Shown here: positions 1 through 4,351 of the stretch, one piece after another | Numbering within the stretch: position 1 is the first letter of the stretch | Layout: the number at the start of each line of letters is the position of its first letter | Origin: Chloroflexota bacterium | Lineage (GTDB): Bacteria; Chloroflexota; Dehalococcoidia; DSTF01; RBG-16-68-14 | Length of the DNA: 7,856 nucleotides | Direction: 5' to 3' | Assembly: GCA_022561355.1 (NCBI GenBank) | Contig: JADFRJ010000102.1 | Coordinates: forward strand, 1-7,856 | Notes under the pieces: model-generated | What the model was told of the DNA's origin: nothing | Database searches by the model: none | Seen by the model: only the letters and a program-made list of their open reading frames with translations | Translations under genes and position numbers: made by a program

Positions 1-2
1 GC

Positions 3-776
3 TACAAGCCGGGCCGCTTCTCGTTCAACGTGAAGGGCGGCCGCTGCGAGGCCTGCTCCGGCGATGGCTACATCGAGATCGAGATGCACTTCCTGCCGGA
101 CGTCACGGTGCCGTGCGAGACGTGCAAGGGCCAGCGCTACAACCGGGAGGCGTTGGAGATCCTGTTCCGTGGCAGGAACATCGCGGACGTGCTGAACATG
201 ACGGTCCATGAGGCGCTGGAGTTCTATTCGGCCTTCCCCAAGGTGCGCAACAAGCTGCAGACGCTGCAGGACGTCGGCCTCGGCTACATCAAGCTCGGGC
301 AGCCTGCCACCACGGTGTCAGGCGGCGAGGCGCAGCGGATCAAGCTCTCCACCGAGCTGTCGCGCCGCTCGACGGGACGGACGCTCTATATCCTGGACGA
401 ACCGACGACGGGCCTCTCGTTCGAGGACACGAAGGCGCTGCTCAACGTGCTGCAGCGGCTGGCCGATGGAGGCAACACTATTGTTGTGATCGAGCATCAC
501 ATGGACGTGATCAAGAACGTCGACCACATCATCGACCTTGGTCCGGCAGGCGGCTTCAAGGGCGGCTACATCATCGCGGAAGGCACGCCGGAGGAGGTCG
601 CCAACACGAAGCGGAGCCAGACCGGCGCCTACCTGCGCCGCGCGCTCGGCATGGGCCGCAACGGGCGCAGCGACGGGCGCCGCAACGGCCACCCCGCGAC
701 GAAGGCGATCGCGAAGCCGACAGCGAAGGCGGCCAAGCGGCCGTCGCGCAAGAAGGCGGCAAAGTCGAAACCCTAG
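3..776 (+). CDS. uvrA: UvrA, excinuclease ABC subunit A, C-terminal part (5' end outside window)
   Basis: UvrA is the DNA-damage-sensing ABC ATPase of nucleotide excision repair; it loads UvrB on damaged DNA. The frame is open from the left edge (257 residues visible), so the GTG at 30 is an internal valine, not a start. Visible in order: the C-terminal zinc finger, CEAC at about residues 15-18 and CETC at 38-41; the ABC signature SGGEAQ at about 106-111; Walker B ILDEP at about 130-134; then an E-H-H switch region and the usual GTPEEVA end. Two departures from typical UvrA are GLSF where GLHF is usual after Walker B, and EHH where EHN is usual. After AYLRRALG the protein runs on for about 40 residues of Lys/Arg/Ala/Pro-rich, low-complexity tail. 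The next gene starts 7 bases downstream. The zinc finger argues against a generic ABC transporter subunit. Confidence 0.96.
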   Translation, partial: YKPGRFSFNVKGGRCEACSGDGYIEIEMHFLPDVTVPCETCKGQRYNREALEILFRGRNIADVLNMTVHEALEFYSAFPKVRNKLQTLQDVGLGYIKLGQPATTVSGGEAQRIKLSTELSRRSTGRTLYILDEPTTGLSFEDTKALLNVLQRLADGGNTIVVIEHHMDVIKNVDHIIDLGPAGGFKGGYIIAEGTPEEVANTKRSQTGAYLRRALGMGRNGRSDGRRNGHPATKAIAKPTAKAAKRPSRKKAAKSKP

Positions 777-783
777 TGGCCCC

Positions 784-1282
784 ATGCCAAACGGCAACGA
801 GACCACGCAAGATCTCCTTGCGGCGATCAAGCGCGAACGAGCGCCACTAGACGGCCGGCTCGGGCAACTCGACGACAAGAGCATGAACATGGCCGCCCGC
901 GACGACGGCTGGACGGCGAAGGACGTGCTAGCCCACCTCACCGCATGGGAGCAGCGGCTCCTCCGCTGGATCGAGCGTTGGCATGAGACCGGCGACCCCG
1001 GCCGCCCGGAGGTGGGCGTAACGTGGGCTGGTTTCGACACGCTCAACGAACGCGATTACGCGGCTGCCAAGGAGAATCGGCTCGCGGACGTTCGGAGGGA
1101 AGCGCGAGTCCTACGAAGCCGTGCTTCTCGCGATAAAGGCTCTCAGCGACGACCAGATGGCAACACGACCCGAGGCCTCTGATGGACCATCCTGGTCGTG
1201 GATCGTCAGCGCGAACACCTACCGGCACTACCGAGAGCATCGCGCGGAGATGCAGACGTGGTGGAAGGAGATGGACACGTAA
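784..1282 (+). pseudogene. ClbS/DfsB-family (DinB-like) four-helix protein, frameshifted
   Basis: Frame 1 from ATG 784 gives about 105 residues typical of the ClbS/DfsB family: a 'DGWTAKDVLAHLTAWEQ' helix, a tryptophan-rich continuation and 'GFDTLNERDYAAA'. After LADVRRE the frame turns into Arg/Ser-rich non-homologous sequence and stops at 1182. Frame 2 from about 1100 carries the missing C-terminal half: 'RESYEAVLLAIKALSDDQM', then 'SWSWIVSANTYRHYREH' and 'AEMQTWWKEMDT', ending at TAA 1280-1282. Together they make a normal-length protein of about 165 residues with one surplus base, most simply in the GGG at 1097-1099. Members are small helical bundles; one, ClbS, hydrolyses colibactin, but most are uncharacterised. 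No clear Shine-Dalgarno is visible, and the start lies 7 bases after uvrA, so it may depend on uvrA transcription. The lesion may be a real mutation or a sequence error. Frame 2 keeps good family sequence and no early stop, so decay, if real, is recent. Confidence 0.82.
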
Positions 1283-1294
1283 ATAGGACGCACA

Positions 1295-1308
1295 GTGTGG
1301 TTACCATG
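1295..1308 (+). repeat. 14-bp direct repeat, left copy, ending in the RAYT ATG
   Basis: GTGTGGTTACCATG here matches 13 of 14 bases with 1840-1853 (GTGTGGGTACCATG). This copy ends exactly on the RAYT start codon; the other ends on the ATG of the HAD hydrolase. Homology stops directly outside both copies. It could mark the edges of an inserted unit or a shared leader, or be chance. Confidence 0.45.
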
Positions 1309-1854
1309 CCCTTCGATCCCAACCTTCACCGCCGCCGCTCCATCCGGCTACCTGACTACGACTACTCGCAGCCCGGCACATACTTCGTCACGATCGTGTG
1401 CAAGGATCGCGTCCTGTTGCTGACCGACCTTGTATTTCGAGCGATTGTTGAGGAGGCGTGGCTCTGGCTGGCAGATCGTCACGATTATGTCACGCTTGAT
1501 GCGTACGTGATCATGCCGAATCATCTCCATGGCGTTCTGCTGATCAGCAACCCTCGTAGGGGCGGTTCGCGAACCGCCCCTACCCAGCCCCCGCCACATA
1601 AGCCGCTAGGGAGATTGATTGGGGCCTTCAAGACGGTTTCTACCAAGCGGATCAACGCAATGCGGGCCACCTCCGGTGTACCGGTGTGGCAACGAAACTA
1701 CTACGAACGCATCATCCGCGACGAGGACGAGCTGAATCGCGTGCGTACATACATTCAAGACAACCCCTCGCGCTGGGAGGAGGATCTAGAGAATCCCTCA
1801 AGGAGCCGGAGACCCAGGCCGCGAACCGAACCGGCCCATGTGTGGGTACCATGA
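1306..1854 (+). CDS. REP-associated tyrosine transposase (RAYT), Y1/HUH superfamily
   Basis: RAYTs are domesticated IS200/IS605-like single-strand nucleases, each linked to short palindromic REP repeats scattered through the host genome. From ATG 1306 the protein has 182 residues, normal for the family. Visible: an N-terminal 'DYDYSQPGTYFVTI' strand; the HUH motif in 'VIMPNHLHGVLLI' (H73, H75); then 'WQRNYYERIIRDEDELNRV' and 'RTYIQDNPSRW', where Y149 of YIxxNP is the expected catalytic tyrosine. Residues 84-93 (RRGGSRTAPT) are an insert encoded by a perfect 28-bp palindrome. The Pro/Arg-rich C-terminal 20 residues are not family-like. The frame stays open upstream to 1198, but conservation begins at 1306. 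There is no Shine-Dalgarno at usable spacing. The TGA stop overlaps the HAD start as ATGA. No terminal repeats or partner transposition gene are seen, so it is a single-copy RAYT rather than an IS. Family call sure; activity unknown. Confidence 0.92.
   Translation: MPFDPNLHRRRSIRLPDYDYSQPGTYFVTIVCKDRVLLLTDLVFRAIVEEAWLWLADRHDYVTLDAYVIMPNHLHGVLLISNPRRGGSRTAPTQPPPHKPLGRLIGAFKTVSTKRINAMRATSGVPVWQRNYYERIIRDEDELNRVRTYIQDNPSRWEEDLENPSRSRRPRPRTEPAHVWVP
1556..1583. repeat. Perfect 28-bp palindrome (REP-like) inside the RAYT gene
   Basis: Left arm GTAGGGGCGGTTCG (1556-1569) is followed directly by its exact reverse complement CGAACCGCCCCTAC (1570-1583). The outermost bases on each strand read GTAG, the tetranucleotide known to precede REP hairpins handled by RAYT proteins. 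In frame it encodes RRGGSRTAPT between the HUH strand and the tyrosine helix. No second copy is visible in this window. As single-stranded DNA it would form a very stable hairpin. Confidence 0.85.
1840..1853 (+). repeat. 14-bp direct repeat, right copy, ending in the HAD hydrolase ATG
   Basis: GTGTGGGTACCATG, one mismatch from 1295-1308. It covers the last RAYT codons and the ATG at 1851 of the HAD gene. RAYTs are not known to make target duplications, so a classical transposition scar is not the expected explanation. Confidence 0.45.
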
Positions 1855-2576
1855 CTTCCAACATGAACCACAACCACGCAACCCCGAGGGCCATCTTCTT
1901 CGACCTGGACGGCACGATCTTGGACTGGCAGACCGGGATGGAGGATACGTGGCTGGCATCGATCGAGAAGCACAACGACGGCTCGTACGACTCGCTCAAG
2001 ATGCAGGAGCTTGTCCGCAAACGCCGCGAGTGGTTCTGGGACGACCCTGAGCGTGCGAAGACGGGCCGTTTGGACCTGACCGAGGCGTGCCGCGTGATCG
2101 TGCGACACGCGTTCGAGGACGCCGGCCTGACGGCTGCCGGCGTCGCGCACCGCATCGGGGAGTACTACCGCGAACAGCGACGCGAGCTGATCGCGCCCTA
2201 CCCGGGCGCGATGGAGACGATCGCCGCGTTCCATGAACGCGGCGTGCGGCTCGCGTTGCTCACGAACGGCGAGGCGGCGAACCAACGCGGGAGCGTCGAG
2301 AAGCTGCGGTTGGAGTCCTACTTCGACTGCATCATCATCGAAGGCGAGTTCGGGATCGGCAAACCGGACGAGCGCGTCTTTCGCCACGCGCTGGAGGCGA
2401 CCAGCAGCACGCCTGAGACGGCCTGGATGGTCGGCGACGACCTGGACGCCGACATCTTGCCGGCGGTGGCGCTGGGGCTGCACGCCGTGTGGGTCGACGA
2501 AGCGGGCGCTGGCCTGCCTGACGATGCACCGGCCCGCCCTAATCGCATAGTTAGGCTCATCAGCGAGCTGCTATAG
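1851..2576 (+). CDS. HAD superfamily (subfamily IA) hydrolase, probable phosphatase
   Basis: A cytosolic aspartate-nucleophile hydrolase of 241 residues. All four HAD motifs are visible: motif I FFDLDGT with nucleophile D18 and acid D20; motif II LLTNG with T138; motif III lysine K171 in GIGKPDERVF; motif IV VGDDLDADI with D196/D197 for Mg2+. The helical segment between motifs I and II (about 25-115) is the C1-type cap of subfamily IA, like phosphoglycolate phosphatases, YjjG-type nucleotidases or N-acylneuraminate-9-phosphatase. Nothing visible fixes the substrate. The start at ATG 1851 overlaps the RAYT stop; ATG 1863 is the alternative and would leave only 13 residues before the nucleophile. 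Neither has a Shine-Dalgarno, so expression may rely on coupling to the upstream frame or a leaderless message. A 72-base gap separates it from the next gene. Confidence 0.93.
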   Translation: MTSNMNHNHATPRAIFFDLDGTILDWQTGMEDTWLASIEKHNDGSYDSLKMQELVRKRREWFWDDPERAKTGRLDLTEACRVIVRHAFEDAGLTAAGVAHRIGEYYREQRRELIAPYPGAMETIAAFHERGVRLALLTNGEAANQRGSVEKLRLESYFDCIIIEGEFGIGKPDERVFRHALEATSSTPETAWMVGDDLDADILPAVALGLHAVWVDEAGAGLPDDAPARPNRIVRLISELL

Positions 2577-2580
2577 CTAC

Positions 2581-2596
2581 TGACACGTCACTGTCA
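2581..2596. promoter_or_regulatory. Small dyad (TGACA-N6-TGTCA), possible operator
   Basis: TGACA at 2581-2585 and TGTCA at 2592-2596 form an inverted repeat with a 6-base spacer. It lies in the 72-base gap between the HAD hydrolase and the flavin oxidoreductase. Position suits an operator for the latter, but five-base arms are common by chance and I find no convincing -10/-35 pair beside it. Confidence 0.2.
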
Positions 2597-2637
2597 ACGT
2601 GGCCTCGTAGACTGGATCTATTTCTCAGGCCGCAGAG

Positions 2638-2643
2638 AGGAGG
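2638..2643 (+). promoter_or_regulatory. Consensus ribosome binding site AGGAGG
   Basis: AGGAGG, five bases before ATG 2649. It is one of only two full-consensus sites in the window (the other serves the ferredoxin). It fixes the oxidoreductase start and suggests strong translation. Confidence 0.85.
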
Positions 2644-2648
2644 TTCAT

Positions 2649-3599
2649 ATGAAGTTTGGCCTCGACTTGCCGAACATGGGCGGCGCGGGCGACCCGCGCC
2701 TGCTGGCTGAGATCGCACACGAGGCGGAGGAATCGGGCTGGGACGGAGTCTTTATCTTCGACTCGATACTGAGCCCTGGCTGGAACAGCCAGTTCCCGGA
2801 CGACCCGCAGAAGCGCGCGACCGTCGATCCGTGGATCACGCTCGCGGCGATGGCGATGCGCACCGAGCGAGTCACGCTGGGCACGATGATCACGCCGCTT
2901 TCGCGACGCCGGCCATGGAAGGTCGCGCGTGAGACCGTGACGCTCGACCATCTCTCGAACGGGCGGCTCGTCCTGCCGGTCGGCCTCGGCACGGTCGAAG
3001 ACGGCGGCTACATAAACGTGGGCGAGGAGCTGGACCGCAAGAAGCGGGCAGAGATGCTGGACGAATCGCTGGAGATCATCAGCGGCCTCTGGAGCGGCGA
3101 GAACTTCGCGTTCGAGGGAGAACACTATCACGTAAAGGAGATGCGCTTTGAGCCCAAGCCGGTGCAGTCACCGCGCATCCCAATCTGGGTCGTCGGCGCC
3201 TGGCCGCGCCCGAAATCGATGCGCCGCGCTGTGCGCTGGGACGGCATCCTGCCTATCGTGCTGCCGGCTGGGACCGAAGCAACGGCCGCTCCGGACGTGG
3301 CCGTAGCTGCGAAACGCATCGCCGACACCGGAGTCAGCCTGGACATCACGCCGGAGCAGATCGGTGAGATCCGCGACTATGCGCAGCGAGAACGCGACTC
3401 TGACGCGCCATTCGACATCGTACTGGAGGCGAACTCCTCGCCTTCGCGCCCGGACCAGGCGGCGGAGACACTCGCCAAGTACGAAGAACAAGGCGCCACG
3501 TGGTACCTAGAGGGCATCTTTTCGTGGCTCTTCCTGCCGCCGCACGATGTCGACCGCATGCGAGACCGGATACGGAAGGGGCCGCCCCGCGTGAGTTGA
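2649..3599 (+). CDS. LLM-class flavin-dependent oxidoreductase (luciferase-like TIM barrel)
   Basis: A 316-residue soluble (beta/alpha)8 protein of the bacterial luciferase-like superfamily, whose members use reduced FMN or F420 for monooxygenation or dehydrogenation. Visible: start MKFGLDLPN; 'AHEAEESGWDGVFIFDSI' at about 23-40; the family hallmark around residues 82-114, TPLSRRRPWKVARET then LDHLSNGRL and GLG; 'FEGEHYHVKEMRFEPKP' at about 155-171, followed by 'PIWVVGAWPRPKSMRRAVRWDG'. The length is typical. The R-R-R-P-W pattern resembles F420-linked actinobacterial and Chloroflexota members, but cofactor choice cannot be read reliably. The start is set by AGGAGG at 2638-2643. It stands apart from HAD (72 bases) and from bS22, which has its own promoter, so it may be monocistronic. 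Substrate unknown. Confidence 0.93.
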   Translation: MKFGLDLPNMGGAGDPRLLAEIAHEAEESGWDGVFIFDSILSPGWNSQFPDDPQKRATVDPWITLAAMAMRTERVTLGTMITPLSRRRPWKVARETVTLDHLSNGRLVLPVGLGTVEDGGYINVGEELDRKKRAEMLDESLEIISGLWSGENFAFEGEHYHVKEMRFEPKPVQSPRIPIWVVGAWPRPKSMRRAVRWDGILPIVLPAGTEATAAPDVAVAAKRIADTGVSLDITPEQIGEIRDYAQRERDSDAPFDIVLEANSSPSRPDQAAETLAKYEEQGATWYLEGIFSWLFLPPHDVDRMRDRIRKGPPRVS

Positions 3600-3604
3600 G
3601 TGTG

Positions 3605-3633
3605 TTGCTATAGACTCGATCTACCGATATTAT
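3605..3633 (+). promoter_or_regulatory. Sigma-70-type promoter of the bS22-like gene
   Basis: TTGCTA at 3605-3610 (-35), a 17-base spacer, and TATTAT at 3628-3633 (-10, 5 of 6 consensus). Transcription would begin near 3640 and give a leader of about 34 bases. It starts just after the oxidoreductase stop, in locally AT-richer DNA than the flanking genes. Confidence 0.6.
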
Positions 3634-3673
3634 TGACGGTCGACAAGAACGAATCTGCTTTTCAAGGAACATT

Positions 3674-3769
3674 ATGGGAAACGTCATCAAGAAGCGGCGC
3701 AAGAAGATGAGCAAGCATAAGCACCGGAAGATGCTCAAGAAGACGCGCTGGCAACGACGGCACAAGTAG
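3674..3769 (+). CDS. Small basic ribosomal protein bS22-like (AURKAIP1/COX24 domain), 31 aa
   Basis: A 31-residue protein, MGNVIKKRRKKMSKHKHRKM followed by LKKTRWQRRHK. It matches the pattern I know for bacterial AURKAIP1/COX24-domain proteins, called bS22 in mycobacteria, where it sits in the small ribosomal subunit near the decoding centre. Start xGxVIKKRRKxM, middle KHRKxLKKTR and end QRR are all present. More than half the residues are Lys, Arg or His and there is no acidic residue, as expected of an rRNA-binding peptide. AAGGA at 3664-3668 lies five bases before the ATG. It forms its own unit, with a promoter at 3605-3633 and hairpins at 3778-3798 and 3813-3838. It is easily missed by gene finders because of its length. 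The main alternative is a chance basic ORF, which the promoter, ribosome binding site and motif together make unlikely. Confidence 0.85.
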   Translation: MGNVIKKRRKKMSKHKHRKMLKKTRWQRRHK

Positions 3770-3777
3770 ACAACCGC

Positions 3778-3798
3778 CGCGTTTCCTAAGGGAACGCG
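3778..3798 (+). terminator. Hairpin after bS22, first of a tandem pair
   Basis: Nine-base stem (3778-3786 with 3790-3798, one T-G wobble) and a TAA loop, starting 8 bases after the bS22 stop. No T-run follows, so it may protect the 3' end or pause polymerase rather than terminate alone. Confidence 0.5.
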
Positions 3799-3812
3799 CG
3801 TTCGACCTATCG

Positions 3813-3838
3813 GCAGCCGCCTGCATGCAGGCGGCTGC
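3813..3838 (+). terminator. Perfect 26-bp palindrome, second hairpin after bS22
   Basis: GCAGCCGCCTGCA at 3813-3825 is followed by its exact reverse complement at 3826-3838. RNA would form an 11-12 bp GC-rich stem with a tiny loop. Only TT and then CACG follow, so it is a poor intrinsic terminator by the U-tract rule. Many GC-rich bacteria use such hairpins without U-tracts. It ends 45 bases before the next gene. Confidence 0.55.
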
Positions 3839-3870
3839 TTCACGTCCGCGACGCAGCGGCCCTGGTGCGC

Positions 3871-3876
3871 TACGCT
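3871..3876 (+). promoter_or_regulatory. Possible -10 element for a leaderless transcript
   Basis: TACGCT fits TANNNT and ends 7 bases before ATG 3884, placing transcription start on or next to the ATG. The gene has no Shine-Dalgarno, which agrees with a leaderless message. The -35 region (GCGACG, 3848-3853) is poor. Confidence 0.28.
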
Positions 3877-3883
3877 TCGTCCC

Positions 3884-4351
3884 ATGGCCACACTTCAGCT
3901 ACCAAACACCGATGCGCGCCTCACATATCTAGCGATCCAGTACCACCTAGCCAGGCCGGGCTCGGAGCTCGATCACGAATCGGGCAGGCCTGCCGAGAGC
4001 GGCCTCAGCAGCGTGGCGGCCGCGCTCGAACCGCAGCTCGATAAGGCGGTGGCTGAAATAGAACTCAGCAGTGGCCAGCAGGAGCGACTCGATTCCGCGA
4101 TCAGCGGTTCCATCAATGAGCTGAAGACAACGCCGCTGCTGGACGCAGGCGGCCGCGGCACGATCCCAGCCTTCGCCGAAACCCTCCGGCGGCTGTTTCC
4201 GGAAGCGGCCGATGATCCAGGCGAGGCGCTCTCGCTGGCAGGGCACATGCTCCAGCTCCGGCGCCGGCTCGCGGCTCAAGTGCCGCCGGAAGCGGACGAG
4301 CCGGGCGGGGAGCAGCCGCCCTGGTGGCAAGTGTGGAAGCGTCGGTCTTGA
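3884..4351 (+). CDS. Uncharacterised 155-residue protein
   Basis: I do not recognise a family. The protein is soluble-looking, with no signal peptide or membrane segment, and mostly Ala/Leu/Glu-rich sequence likely to be helical. There is a helical block at about 45-85 ('AALEPQLDKAVAEIELSSGQ'), a Gly-rich turn near 88-92, another helical block to about 134, then a Pro/Glu/Gly-rich linker and a tryptophan-rich basic end (PPWWQVWKRRS). That end could be a docking or membrane-touching tail. ATG 3884 has no Shine-Dalgarno but a possible -10 in leaderless position. Its TGA overlaps the next gene's likely TTG start by four bases (TTGA), implying coupled translation with a secreted sugar-dehydrogenase-like lipoprotein. 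Reality rests on length and the overlap, not homology. Confidence 0.72.
   Translation: MATLQLPNTDARLTYLAIQYHLARPGSELDHESGRPAESGLSSVAAALEPQLDKAVAEIELSSGQQERLDSAISGSINELKTTPLLDAGGRGTIPAFAETLRRLFPEAADDPGEALSLAGHMLQLRRRLAAQVPPEADEPGGEQPPWWQVWKRRS

Noticed and set aside
318..1046. Long minus-strand open frame opposite uvrA and the DfsB-like gene
   Set aside because: Arg/Ala/Ser-rich composition typical of antisense to GC-rich genes, no family motif, and both plus-strand frames beneath it are recognisable proteins.
1090..1106. Programmed +1 frameshift in the DfsB-like gene
   Set aside because: No slippery site, in-frame stop at the shift or downstream stimulatory structure is seen, and the family does not use frameshifting. 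Mutation or sequence error is simpler.
1198..1305. N-terminal extension of the RAYT from GTG 1198
   Set aside because: These codons overlay the frame-2 C-terminus of the DfsB-like gene, and RAYT conservation starts at ATG 1306.
1556..1583. Palindrome as an intrinsic terminator or CRISPR repeat
   Set aside because: It lies inside an open reading frame with family sequence on both sides, has no T-run, and no second copy or spacer pattern exists in the window.
1755..2483. Long minus-strand open frame opposite the HAD hydrolase
   Set aside because: The HAD gene on the plus strand has all four catalytic motifs; the antisense frame is an artefact of codon bias.
2649..4351. Possible operon of oxidoreductase, bS22 and the unknown protein
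   Set aside because: bS22 has its own promoter and two downstream hairpins, which break the run into separate units.
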